64,000 nt of DNA from positions 1-64,000 of the forward strand of contig JAPDDQ010000015.1 of the NCBI GenBank assembly GCA_027587225.1, written 5' to 3'. This stretch comes from Solirubrobacter taibaiensis. Its GTDB lineage: Bacteria; Actinomycetota; Thermoleophilia; Solirubrobacterales; Solirubrobacteraceae. Below are positions 55,321 to 63,450 of the stretch, piece by piece. The notes beneath the pieces are model-generated. The model did no database searches and was not told the DNA's origin. It was given only the letters and a program-made list of their open reading frames with translations. The position numbers and the translations under genes are program-made. The number at the start of each line of letters is the position of its first letter. The first letter of the stretch is position 1.

Positions 55321-55569
55321 TCACCCGGTCGGTGAGCGACGGGCTCGCCACTTATCCACGGCGATCAACGCAACAGCGACGAGAAGTCCTGCCAGGACCA
55401 TCCACCATTTGCCGTCACGGATCCCCCGCCAGGTGCTGATGCCGATGGCCAGCAGGGCCAGACAGACCACGGCGGCCCGAGTCGCACGACGCTCCGTTTC
55501 CAGTGCTAAGAGCCCGAAGAGGGCCGAGAACACGAGCACCGTCAGCAGGTCGAGCACGAAGTCGAGCAC
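55321..55569 (-). CDS. small membrane protein
   Basis: 82 aa from GTG 55569. Hydrophobic segments [38 protein letters not shown] and [16 protein letters not shown] suggest three membrane helices with a basic C-terminus. No family recognised. The start is uncertain; the frame stays open farther upstream, overlapping the divergent zinc-ribbon gene, but that part looks non-coding. Confidence 0.45.
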   Translation of the reverse strand: MLDFVLDLLTVLVFSALFGLLALETERRATRAAVVCLALLAIGISTWRGIRDGKWWMVLAGLLVAVALIAVDKWRARRSPTG

Positions 55570-55714
55570 ACGTGCCGCGTACCCGCTCAACGCCCGAACG
55601 TCTCCCGAGCGAGAGGAGCGCTCTTCGACCAAGACGCGCTTTCGCGGCGCGCCAACGGGATGTCTCAAGACGCGTGCCTGCGTCCTTGCTCCGATCGAGT
55701 CGTATGCTCGCGCC

Positions 55715-55999
55715 GTGGCCGACGTCGAACAGCGTTTCACGTGCCGCGCCTGTGGCCAGCCAATGGGCTCGCCGGAAGATGCGGGCTGTCCGCAAGACGC
55801 GGTGCGGCTCGCTGACGGGGCGATCGTTGAGCGCGTGCGGTATGGCGACGAAGACGAGGACTGGGGCGCCGGCCGTGGCGCGAGCTGCCACGACTGCGAC
55901 GTGGCGCCTGGCGCGCAGCATCATCTTGGATGCGACGTCGAGCGATGCAGCCGGTGCGGCGGGCAACGCATCTCCTGCGAATGCGAGCGCGCCGAATAG
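55715..55999 (+). CDS. small zinc-ribbon-type protein
   Basis: 94 aa from GTG 55715. The arrangement [18 protein letters not shown], then [34 protein letters not shown], has one CxxC, a CxxC, an HH, and a CxxC/CxC set able to bind two zinc ions. Small actinobacterial proteins with the CHDC...HHxGCDxExCxxCGGQ pattern are known without function. A TATGCT -10 (55703-55708) six bases before the GTG implies a leaderless transcript. Its TAG stop lies within a weak spacer-like sequence. Confidence 0.72.
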   Translation: MADVEQRFTCRACGQPMGSPEDAGCPQDAVRLADGAIVERVRYGDEDEDWGAGRGASCHDCDVAPGAQHHLGCDVERCSRCGGQRISCECERAE

Positions 56000-56038
56000 C
56001 GAACTCGTCGCGGAAGTCTGCTTCAAAGAGCTGGTCGC

Positions 56039-56059
56039 GATGTGCTCCTTTTCGACGAA
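56039..56059 (+). repeat. dispersed spacer element, copy 13
   Basis: GATGTGCTC-CTTT-TCGACGAA followed by AGCGCT-CTCTCGGC-AGCGCT. Confidence 0.62.
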
Positions 56060-56076
56060 AGCGCTCTCTCGGCAGC

Positions 56077-56097
56077 GCTGCTTGGGGCCCAAGCAGC
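56077..56097. repeat. 21-base perfect palindrome
   Basis: GCTGCTTGGG-g-CCCAAGCAGC directly downstream of spacer copy 13. It may be a bidirectional terminator core or protein-binding site. Confidence 0.6.
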
Positions 56098-56243
56098 GGC
56101 CGTGGATCATCGTGTTGGTTTGGCATGAACCGCCGCTGTGTCGGGCACCTCGATCCCGATGTACCCATCAGAGCCAATTCGCCGAGGTCGACGCTTTCCC
56201 CCGGAGTGAGGTCTCGGACTCGTTACGGAGTCCGGCGGGCGTC

Positions 56244-56263
56244 GACGTGGCGCGTTTCGACAT
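56244..56263 (+). repeat. dispersed spacer element, copy 14
   Basis: GACGTGGCG-CGTT-TCGACATA, running straight into copy 15. Confidence 0.55.
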
Positions 56264-56284
56264 AGGGATCCGTTCTCGACGAAC
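56262..56284 (+). repeat. dispersed spacer element, copy 15
   Basis: ATAGGGATC-CGTTC-TCGACGAA followed by a GCGCG-CCTTT-CGCGC hairpin (56286-56300). Rightmost copy found. Confidence 0.62.
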
Positions 56285-56460
56285 GCGCGCCTTTCGCGCA
56301 AAGCAGCACTCGCATCCCGACTGCGGTCGACCGCTCTCGTCGCCCATCGCGGCCGCGAGCATTCCGTCAACGCACCGATGACTCAGGCCGCCTCGAACCC
56401 CATTCGCGGCGGCTGCGTATCGCATAGACCACGCGATCGGAACTCGCTAAGGAGGGTCTC

Positions 56461-56823
56461 GTGAAACGACTAGCGTTGTGCGCGCTTACGGCAGCGGCCG
56501 TCGCCGCCACCGGTGCGACCGCGGTTCAGGCGAAGACGACATTGAAGCTCAGGGCCGACGGCAAGGGCGCTCTGAAGTTCAACAAAGAGACGCTGCGCGC
56601 CAGGCCCGGAACGGTCACCATCCGGCTGACTAACCCCAGCACGTCCGGCAAGCCGCACGCCGTCGAAATCGAGGGCAAAGGCCAAGAAAAGCGGAGCAAG
56701 GTGATCGACTCGGGCGGCACGGCGACCGTCAGCATCAAGCTGGTGAAGGGCACCTACGAGTTCTACTGCCCAGTCGGCAATCACAAGGCCGCCGGGATGG
56801 AGGGCAAGCTCATCGTCAAGTGA
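56461..56823 (+). CDS. secreted cupredoxin (plastocyanin/azurin-like)
   Basis: 120 aa. Signal peptide RLALCALTAAAVAATGATAVQA, then a single cupredoxin domain. Type 1 copper ligands are all present: His66 (KPHAVEIEG), Cys103, His108 and Met113 in FYCPVGNHKAAGMEG. It is an extracytoplasmic electron carrier or copper-binding protein. The GTG start has an optimal AAGGAGGG seven bases upstream. It is the first gene right of the last spacer element; whether it belongs to the array is unclear. Confidence 0.9.
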   Translation: MKRLALCALTAAAVAATGATAVQAKTTLKLRADGKGALKFNKETLRARPGTVTIRLTNPSTSGKPHAVEIEGKGQEKRSKVIDSGGTATVSIKLVKGTYEFYCPVGNHKAAGMEGKLIVK

Positions 56824-57537
56824 GGCCACCGCAGATGCGGATCGCCGCCCAGGTCACCACACCCCGCGGCATCGAGTGACTTCGCGTCCTGAGTGCTCGC
56901 GAGCGAACCGCCGTCGCGCGGGATCGGCTGACAAGCTCGACACATCACAAAACGCGACGCCCGGAACGTCTACAGGGCGTACGGCTCCCGTATGCGCCCC
57001 CTCCGTGCGCCTGTGCTCTCCAACCGTCTGACCAGCGGCTACTGCAAGGCACGCCTCGAGCAGCGGAGCGACGTCGCCGGCCGGGGAAGCGTGACGGTTT
57101 CCCGGCTGAGCCGCGCCTCCTCACACGAGCGCCGCTTCTCACAAAGCGATAGCTTAGGCTGCGCCAGCGCGGACCGCTCCTCATCGTCCAGCGCCACTGC
57201 AGACAGGTAAGTACAGAAACTGTGCGCTGGGTCGTAGGTGTAACGAACCTTCGCTATTCGAATGTTTCGTTACACCTCAAGAGCGACGAGCGCTTTCCAT
57301 GCGCCTGAGCGGCGGCCGCGGCGGCAAGCGCGCCATCTGCGGCGCTCTCGCTTTGCCTGCCACCGGCGGCGCCCGGCGTCGAGACTCACGGCGCGGTCCC
57401 TGCTCTCGACGCGCCCGACACTGGCCGCCACGGCAGAGTGCTCATCGCCGTCGCAAACATTCGTGCCTGCGGCGGATTTAGCGCTTCGGCGTGCGCCTGG
57501 CGCGGCGTGCCGGCTCCCGTCGAACGGGAACGGGTAG
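56824..57537. other. 714-bp gap with a strong inverted repeat
   Basis: No coding frame on either strand is convincing. The notable structure is the inverted repeat at 57236-57277. Composition is mixed, and no spacer-element copy was found here. Confidence 0.5.
57236..57277. repeat. 12-base inverted repeat with 18-base centre
   Basis: AGGTGTAACGAA (57236-57247) and TTCGTTACACCT (57266-57277), perfectly inverted; the centre contains ATTCGAAT. Could be paired repressor sites, a cruciform, or a relic of a mobile-element end. It lies 260 bases before the hydrolase gene. Confidence 0.6.
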
Positions 57538-58338
57538 GTGCACGGGATGGAGTACATGCGCACCGGGAGCGGCCAGCCGCTGCTGCTCGTCCACGGACTC
57601 GGTGGCAGCCGCCACTCGTTCGATCCGATCACGAGTGCGCTGGCGGCGGAGCGTGAAGTCATCGCGCCGGACCTTCCCGGTTTCGGCAAGACGCCGCCGC
57701 TCTCGGGCAACGTGTCGATCGGGACGCTCGCCGATGCCCTTGAGGGCTTCATCGACGAGCAGGACCTCGATGGTGTCGACTGCGCCGGAACGTCGATGGG
57801 CGCACGACTCGCGCTGGAGCTGGCGCGACGAGGCCGCGTGGGTGCCACCGTCGCGCTCGACCCGGGTGGCTTCTGGAACGCCCGTGAGCGACGCGTCTTC
57901 GGCGCGTCGGTGCGGGCGTCGATCGCGGTCGTTCGCGCCTTGCAGCCAGTGATGCCAGTGCTCACCCGCAGTGCTGTGGGACGCAGCGTGCTCCTCGCCC
58001 AGTTTTCCGCACGCCCGTGGCGCCTTCCCGGCGATGTCGTGCTGCAAGAGATGCAGAGCTACGCCCAAGCGCGAGCCATCGACGACGCGCTCGATGCCCT
58101 TGTGCATGGGCCGCCGCAAGCCGGCATGCCCGCCGGAACGGCGCGAGGCCCGATCGCCATCGGCTGGGGGCGGCGCGACCTGGTGTGTCTCCCGCGCCAG
58201 GCACAACGAGCACTCCGACAGTTCCCAGACGCCCGCCTGCACTGGTTCGACCGCTGTGGACACTTCCCGCAGTGGGATCGCCCGCACGAGGCGACGCGGC
58301 TGATCCTCGAAACGACGGCCGCAGACCGACGCCGCTGA
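57538..58338 (+). CDS. alpha/beta hydrolase
   Basis: 266 aa. PLLLVHGLGGSRHSFDPITSALAAEREVIAPDLPGFGKTPPL contains the HG oxyanion motif. The nucleophile elbow is GTSMGARLALEL (Ser in GxSxG), the acid is probably the Asp in GWGRRDLVCLP, and the catalytic His is in RCGHFPQWDRP. Substrate unknown; the architecture matches small esterases and C-C hydrolases. GTG 57538 is used; the ATG three codons later is equally possible. It stands alone. Confidence 0.87.
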   Translation: MHGMEYMRTGSGQPLLLVHGLGGSRHSFDPITSALAAEREVIAPDLPGFGKTPPLSGNVSIGTLADALEGFIDEQDLDGVDCAGTSMGARLALELARRGRVGATVALDPGGFWNARERRVFGASVRASIAVVRALQPVMPVLTRSAVGRSVLLAQFSARPWRLPGDVVLQEMQSYAQARAIDDALDALVHGPPQAGMPAGTARGPIAIGWGRRDLVCLPRQAQRALRQFPDARLHWFDRCGHFPQWDRPHEATRLILETTAADRRR

Positions 58339-58458
58339 CGACGCTTCACCGCCGCACACTCTGCCGGGGCCGGGGTACTGTCGCCTGTCGCGCAAAGCGC
58401 AGCGACAGGGGCGCTGGCGCGCCGCCGTGAAACGATCACGGCGGCGCGACGGCGTGCC

Positions 58459-61131
58459 TTACGGCGTAGTGGTGCTGAGCGTGAAGGTCAGCGTCTTCGC
58501 GTAGGTCCCGGTTCGCAGCGCGTCGCTGGAACCGATCGACTGCGTGAAGAGCACCTGCACCGGATCGTTGGAGACCGGGCCGGTCCAGGTGGTCAGGGTC
58601 AGCGGCGCGCCGCCGACTGTGCCTGCGCCGGTCGACGTGCTCGCCGGACTCGTGCCGACGGCCTTCAGCGCCGTCGGAAGGCTGAACGCGCCGTTGACCA
58701 GTCGTCCCGGAGCGGTGCTGCTCGGGTCGGTCACCGACAGCGTCGCGTCGCCCGCCGTCGAGACGACGTTGGCGCTGGTCGTCGCCGTGTAGTCCTTTGC
58801 GACGCCTGGCGTGAACCCGCTGCCGAAGCTCGCGGGTGCGCCGAGCGACAGGCTGAGCGTCGCCGGGACGGTCGCGCCCGCGCCCGAGGGCACATCGACG
58901 CCGTAGTCCGAGCAGCTCCCGTTGGCGTCATAGAAGCGGTCGTTGCCGGCCAGGCCCGGACCGGTGATGGACGGCTTGTTGCCGGCCGCCGGGCTCCCCG
59001 AGTAGCTCGTGTACCACCACTGCTTGAAGAACGCGTCGAGCTTGTTGTGGCAGCCCTTGGACTGGTTCGGAAGGTACTTGTGGTAGACCGCGATCACCTG
59101 CTCGGGCGTGATCGAGCCGTACTTGAAGTCGGTCTGGATCTCCTTGTTGACCTTGACCCACTGCTCGTTGCCCAGGATCGCCCGCAGCGCGATGTAGGAC
59201 TGGCCCGGCCGGTTGTACGTGTTCGAGCTGCCGAACAGCTGGCCCGACGTCGGGTTGGTCGGCACGACGCTCCAGAACGTGCTGCTCGTCGTGTTGTACC
59301 GGGTGGTTCCGGCGAAGCGGGCCGCGATCGACGCCTCGAACGCGGTGTTGTAGGCGGCCGAGCCGACGGCGCCCGCCGTCTTGCCGGCGACGTCCGCCAG
59401 GAACAGGTACTGCGAGGCGTCCGCGTAGCCCTCCTTGAAGAACGTGTATCGCGGCTCCTGGTAGGAGACCGAGTCGCCCCACCACTGGTGCATGTTCTCG
59501 TGGCTGAAGATCTCCGCGGTGTTGCCGATGCTGCCGTTGACGAAGACGATCTTCGTCTGCATCTCCTCCTGGAAGGAGGCGTTTGGCAGGGCGATGACGA
59601 TGCCGTTGGCGTTGAACGGGAACGGCCCGTTGTACTGCTCCTGGAAGTGGGTGATGTCCTCCTGCATGTCCATGATCGCCTTGTTGGTGGCCTTGCGGGC
59701 CGCCGCGATGCCGGTGGACTGGTACTCGTAGTAGATGACGTCGCCCGCCGTCGCCATGCGCTCGGACTCGTCGAAGTGACCGACGCTGTTCTCCACCAGG
59801 TAGGAGCCGATCGGCTCGGCCGAGTGCCAGTTGAACGTGCGTGAGCCGGTCGTCGGATAGTTCACGTCCGGCGCGTTGACGACCTTCGAGACCAGCCGGC
59901 CCGGGCCGATGAACACGCGGTTGACCCCCGGCGCGGCGGCCGGGTCGTAGTTGACCGTCGAGTGCACGTCGTAGGTCGGCTTGACCGACACGTGGTTGTT
60001 GAGCGGCATCCAGGCCATCGAGCCGGACGGCTCCGAGGTCACCATCGCGCCGTCACCGGCCGGCGTGTTGCTCTTGAACCAGCCCTCGTTGCCGAGGGAG
60101 GGATTCACGCGGATGCCGGGCTGCCCGACGTAGTTGACGACCACCTTGAAGTTCGCCCCGGCCGGGATCGGCTGTGCGGGCGTGATGACCAGCTTGGTCT
60201 CCCCGCACTGAACGCCCTGCTGGGCCGCGTTGTTGCCGGCCGGCGCGCACGCCGGCGGATTCGGGTTGGTGGCGCTCACCGGGTTCGTGTTGGAGGCGGC
60301 GTGCGCGAGCGGGTTGGGGTCGTCGGGACCGTTCGGGTTGCCGGGGAACGTCGGCTGACGGTGCACGAACGTGGCCGGGACGCCGTCGATCGTGATCGAC
60401 TGGACGGTCATGTCCGAGCCCGGCACCGCGGCCGTGGCCGAGATGCTGCTCTTGCGATCGAAGTCCAGGCTGAACTCGCTCAGGCACTGCGTCGACTTCT
60501 GCGCCAGCTCGACGTGCGTGCCCGGCAGGAACTTGTTGGTGACGGCGTCGTAGTTGATGAAGACGTCGCTGTGGATGCTCTGGTAACCGCCGTTGCCCAG
60601 CTCGGGCCACACGCGGTCGCCCGCCTTGACCAGCGTGCGGGCGCCGGGCGAGCACTGGGCCTGCGCGGCGCGTGCCTTGCCCTGTGCCGCGAACTGCCGC
60701 TGCGCGACCTTGCCGCGCACCGGGTCCCCGCCCTGGATCTTGAGGTCCGCGGCGCTCGTGGCGCAGCCGAGCGCGCCCGTGTCGGCGCCGCCCTGCGGCG
60801 CGCATGCGGCCACGTAGTAGGTGCCCTTCTTCAGGCCGGGCACCTTGACGCCGACCAGGAAGGTCTTCGTGCTGTGCGCCGCGACATCGACGGACGCCTT
60901 GCCGATCAGCGCCCCGCCGGTCTTGCGCCGCATCACGCGCACGCTCACCTCGGCGCGGGCGGCGCGATCACTCTCGTTGGTGACGACGCCGGTCAGGTTG
61001 CCGGCTTTGGCACCCGCCGGCAGCGAACTGATCTGCGTCACGCCGACGCCCGCCGCATGTGCGGCGGGTGCGGCGGCGAGCACCGCAACCGCGAATAACG
61101 CGCCGGCTCCGGCGCGCTTGAAACGTTCCAT
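58459..61131 (-). CDS. secreted M1-family (gluzincin) metallopeptidase
   Basis: 890 aa from ATG 61131. Signal peptide AGAGALFAVAVLAAAPAAHA, a beta domain (about residues 30-130), then an M1-like region. The zinc site is HENMHQWW with the downstream Glu in FFKEGYADASQYLF, and the expected PNASFQEEMQTKIVF segment, a GAMEN-like loop, precedes it. The last 170 residues form a beta domain (LSLSLGAPASFGSGFTPGVAKDYTATTSANVVSTAGDATLSVTDP through FTQSIGSSDALRTGTYAKTLTFTLSTTTP) seen on many secreted actinobacterial proteins. It is probably an extracellular aminopeptidase. GGGG lies eight bases before the ATG. Confidence 0.88.
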   Translation of the reverse strand: MERFKRAGAGALFAVAVLAAAPAAHAAGVGVTQISSLPAGAKAGNLTGVVTNESDRAARAEVSVRVMRRKTGGALIGKASVDVAAHSTKTFLVGVKVPGLKKGTYYVAACAPQGGADTGALGCATSAADLKIQGGDPVRGKVAQRQFAAQGKARAAQAQCSPGARTLVKAGDRVWPELGNGGYQSIHSDVFINYDAVTNKFLPGTHVELAQKSTQCLSEFSLDFDRKSSISATAAVPGSDMTVQSITIDGVPATFVHRQPTFPGNPNGPDDPNPLAHAASNTNPVSATNPNPPACAPAGNNAAQQGVQCGETKLVITPAQPIPAGANFKVVVNYVGQPGIRVNPSLGNEGWFKSNTPAGDGAMVTSEPSGSMAWMPLNNHVSVKPTYDVHSTVNYDPAAAPGVNRVFIGPGRLVSKVVNAPDVNYPTTGSRTFNWHSAEPIGSYLVENSVGHFDESERMATAGDVIYYEYQSTGIAAARKATNKAIMDMQEDITHFQEQYNGPFPFNANGIVIALPNASFQEEMQTKIVFVNGSIGNTAEIFSHENMHQWWGDSVSYQEPRYTFFKEGYADASQYLFLADVAGKTAGAVGSAAYNTAFEASIAARFAGTTRYNTTSSTFWSVVPTNPTSGQLFGSSNTYNRPGQSYIALRAILGNEQWVKVNKEIQTDFKYGSITPEQVIAVYHKYLPNQSKGCHNKLDAFFKQWWYTSYSGSPAAGNKPSITGPGLAGNDRFYDANGSCSDYGVDVPSGAGATVPATLSLSLGAPASFGSGFTPGVAKDYTATTSANVVSTAGDATLSVTDPSSTAPGRLVNGAFSLPTALKAVGTSPASTSTGAGTVGGAPLTLTTWTGPVSNDPVQVLFTQSIGSSDALRTGTYAKTLTFTLSTTTP

Positions 61132-61297
61132 ATGGTTGACCCCCTCGTGGCTACGCGAGTTGACGGCGAGCGTCTCACGCCGGTTTCGGCGCGTCAATCG
61201 GGCCGCCGTTGAATGGGCTCAACGATGGGGGGAGTCGGTCGGGCTCTACCCCGCTCAATGCCCGCGGTTTCGCGCCATTCACGGCGCGACCGCACAT

Positions 61298-61313
61298 TGG
61301 CGGTCGACCGCCA
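61298..61313. promoter_or_regulatory. 16-base palindrome in the divergent gap
   Basis: TGGCGGTCGACCGCCA, perfect, between the peptidase and Hcp-like genes. A second smaller dyad CGTTGA-ATGGGC-TCAACG lies at 61207-61224. Candidate shared operator. Confidence 0.45.
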
Positions 61314-61378
61314 GATCGTGTCGGTCGAGTACATCCGCCCCGTCGGTCAACTCCATATCGAGCGACAACGACGCGGGA

Positions 61379-61384
61379 TAGCGT
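61379..61384 (+). promoter_or_regulatory. -10 box of Hcp-like gene
   Basis: TAGCGT, six bases before ATG 61391; leaderless transcript likely. Confidence 0.4.
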
Positions 61385-61390
61385 CAACCA

Positions 61391-61963
61391 ATGAACAGAT
61401 TCCTCCCCATCTCGCTCCTCGCAACCACGGCGGTCATGGCCCTCGCCGCGCCCGTGGCGAACGCGGCCATCTACATCCGGGTCGACGGCATCAAGGGCGC
61501 AGTCTCTGACTCCCACACGGGCCAGATCCGCATCGCGTCCCGGCCGCTGGACGCCCCGAGCGCCGCCGCGGCCGGCGGCGGTGCCAGTGCCGGCAAGGTC
61601 CACTACTCCGACCTGAGCGTGATGATCAGCCTGGAGAAGTCCCCGTCGTTGCTCAACCTCGCCATCGCCGAGGGCCAGCACTTCGACGCCCTGGAACTCA
61701 CCTTCCGCGCGCCCGCCACTCAGGCGCGCGGTGAGATGCAGCACTACTACACCGTGACGCTCGAGAACGTCCTCGTGTCGAGCTACCAGACGTCCGCCAA
61801 GGAGATCAGCTTCAGCATCAACTTCACGAACGCCACCTCCGACTCGCCCGCCGGAAACGGCACCGGCAAGACGATGGCCGCCGAGGTCCTGGCGTCCACG
61901 CTCGGCCACACCGCCGGGGCGAACCTCCTCCTCGCCGACGGTTCGGTGAGGTTCATCAACTAG
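61391..61963 (+). CDS. secreted Hcp-like (type VI tube-fold) protein with C-terminal H-X9-DG motif
   Basis: 190 aa. Signal peptide RFLPISLLATTAVMALAAPVANA. IYIRVDGIKGAVSDSHTGQIRIAS, KVHYSDLSVMISLEKSPSLLNLAIAEGQHFDALELTFRAP and YYTVTLENVLVSSYQTS match the six-stranded Hcp tube fold, known from type VI secretion but also found as exported proteins in actinobacteria. The last 20 residues, HTAGANLLLADGSVRFIN, fit the H-X9-DG signature of DUF1559 pilin-like proteins. No other T6SS genes are present. Probably a surface ring or filament protein; the role is unknown. Confidence 0.78.
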   Translation: MNRFLPISLLATTAVMALAAPVANAAIYIRVDGIKGAVSDSHTGQIRIASRPLDAPSAAAAGGGASAGKVHYSDLSVMISLEKSPSLLNLAIAEGQHFDALELTFRAPATQARGEMQHYYTVTLENVLVSSYQTSAKEISFSINFTNATSDSPAGNGTGKTMAAEVLASTLGHTAGANLLLADGSVRFIN

Positions 61964-62066
61964 CGGCGGAACTCCGGATCGCCGGGCAGCTCCACGAGGT
62001 CCACCCGGGCCTTGTGGAGCTTGCCGCGCGTAACCGCAGAGACGCGGCGCGGCATGGCTCTGACAA

Positions 62067-62072
62067 TAGACT
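62067..62072 (+). promoter_or_regulatory. -10 box of phosphotransferase gene
   Basis: TAGACT, seven bases before GTG 62080. It supports this start and a leaderless message. Confidence 0.4.
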
Positions 62073-62079
62073 CGCGCTC

Positions 62080-63024
62080 GTGTCCGACGGGGACTGGAGG
62101 GATGGCGGGTTCAGGCAGCGCCGCCCCTCCGCGGAGACTCTCGCCTGGGCTGCGGCGTCGATGGGGCGGGGCAGTCGCATCGTCGGCCATCGCCGATTGA
62201 CCGGTGGCGTCTGCTCCGCCGTGCACCGGCTGACTGTCGAGCGACGTGGAACGCGAACGTTCGTCGTGCTGCGGCAGTATCCGGCTGGGCTTGGCCTGCA
62301 GGCGGGCTTGGAGAAGGAGATCGCCAACCTCGGTGTGGTGGCGCGCAGCGGGCTCCCGGTTCCGCGCATCTTGGCTACTGATGTTGCTGGTGCTTCGACG
62401 GGAGGCGCGCCATCGTTGCTGATGACGCGGTTGCCCGGGCAGGTTCACCTCAATCCGGCGGAACCTCGGTCGTGGATGACGAAGATCGCGGAGATTGCTG
62501 TATCGCTGCATTCCCTCGATCTCCCCGCGAAGGTGTTCAGACCTTGGGCGGATTCTTGGATCGCTCCCCGAGATGGGTTTCAGGTGCCGGTCGACGCACA
62601 GAACCCGGCGGTGTGGAAGGCGGCGTTTGCTGCCATGGCGGCGCCGCCGCCAGACGACGCTGCCGTCTTTCTGCACGGCGATTTCCTGCCTGTCAACTTG
62701 CTGTGGTCGCGCGGGAGGATTACCGGGCTGACCGACTGGAACTCCATCCATCGCGGGGCGCGCGCGATTGACGTCGGGCACTGTCGGCGATACTTGGCGG
62801 CGCTCTACTCGCCCGAGTGGTCGGAGCAGCTTCGGTCACACTATGAGTCGATCGCGGGGGTGACTCTCGATCCGTGGTGGGACCTGTATGCCCTGCTGCA
62901 CCATGACGACAGCGCGCCGAAGTGGATTCGTGGTCAGGTCGCTGGGCGCCGTCCCGTCGATGTGCCCGGCATGACTTCCCGGGTCGAGGTCGCCATCGAG
63001 ACAGCGCTACGGCGCCTCGGATAG
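62080..63024 (+). CDS. aminoglycoside phosphotransferase-family kinase
   Basis: 314 aa. The N-lobe includes LTGGVCSAVHRLTVERRGTRTFVVLRQYP and LEKEIANLGVVARSGLPVPRIL. The catalytic loop is VFLHGDFLPVNLLW (HGDxxxxN) and the metal-binding loop is ITGLTDWNSIHRGARAIDVGH (D in the DW motif). Members phosphorylate aminoglycosides, choline, homoserine or other small molecules; the substrate cannot be told, and a resistance role should not be assumed. GTG 62080 chosen from the adjacent -10 box. Confidence 0.82.
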   Translation: MSDGDWRDGGFRQRRPSAETLAWAAASMGRGSRIVGHRRLTGGVCSAVHRLTVERRGTRTFVVLRQYPAGLGLQAGLEKEIANLGVVARSGLPVPRILATDVAGASTGGAPSLLMTRLPGQVHLNPAEPRSWMTKIAEIAVSLHSLDLPAKVFRPWADSWIAPRDGFQVPVDAQNPAVWKAAFAAMAAPPPDDAAVFLHGDFLPVNLLWSRGRITGLTDWNSIHRGARAIDVGHCRRYLAALYSPEWSEQLRSHYESIAGVTLDPWWDLYALLHHDDSAPKWIRGQVAGRRPVDVPGMTSRVEVAIETALRRLG

Positions 63025-63141
63025 CTGCGGCTTCGCTGCTGGTCGCCATTTCCGGTTCTGGCACCACGAGTCCGTGTCACGCACAGGAGCGGTCGACCTC
63101 TGTCGGCGCATGGATCGCGTAGGTCAGTGATTCTTCAGCCG

Positions 63142-63450
63142 ATGACCGAGTCGGTCCCTGTGTACAGCCGCGCCGGCGACCTGATTCACGACCTCGCCGG
63201 CTGGGAGAGTTCCGCGTCGACTGTGGCAGCAGCAGTCGTGGTCTACCTGATCAAGTCGCCACTCGCGAGTGGCATCAAGTTCGCGGAGACGCGCAAGGCC
63301 GTCGGCGACTTCTGCACCGTGCTGGATCTCGATCCGACGGCCAACCCGGCAGGCCCCATCGTGCCGAAGACGTCGCGCAGTGCTTCTCCGGCGGGCCTTC
63401 CGATCTGGCTTGCTGTCGATGAGACCGGAACGGCGCACACCAGCACGTGA
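63142..63450 (+). CDS. small hypothetical protein paired with DUF429 gene
   Basis: 102 aa from ATG 63142 (GTG 63127 is possible). SVPVYSRAGDLIHDLAGWESSASTVAAAVVVYLIKSPLASGIKFAETRKAVGDFCTVLDLDP looks helical and soluble; the C-terminal part ends LPIWLAVDETGTAHTST. Not recognised. The stop overlaps the GTG of the DUF429 gene by four bases, so the two are translationally coupled and probably act together. Confidence 0.6.
   Translation: MTESVPVYSRAGDLIHDLAGWESSASTVAAAVVVYLIKSPLASGIKFAETRKAVGDFCTVLDLDPTANPAGPIVPKTSRSASPAGLPIWLAVDETGTAHTST

Larger units (their letters stand above)
56000..56460. other. 461-bp spacer with clustered repeats, apparently empty units
   Basis: Contains copies 13, 14 and 15 of the dispersed element plus a 21-base palindrome (56077-56097), and a GAATAGCG partial copy overlapping the upstream stop. 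No coding frame is convincing. The right end holds the cupredoxin ribosome-binding site. Confidence 0.5.

Noticed and set aside
46222..56284. CRISPR array
   Set aside because: The repeats are imperfect, spaced by hundreds of bases and separated by genes; no cas genes are present.
46222..56284. A proven integron
   Set aside because: No integrase or attI is seen, genes lie on both strands relative to the repeats, and classic attC R'/R'' boxes are not evident; kept only as a hypothesis.
61391..61963. Evidence for a complete type VI secretion system
   Set aside because: Only an Hcp-like protein with a signal peptide is present; no sheath, baseplate or ClpV genes are in the window.
62080..63024. 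Aminoglycoside resistance gene
   Set aside because: The kinase fold is generic and neighbours give no support for an antibiotic substrate.
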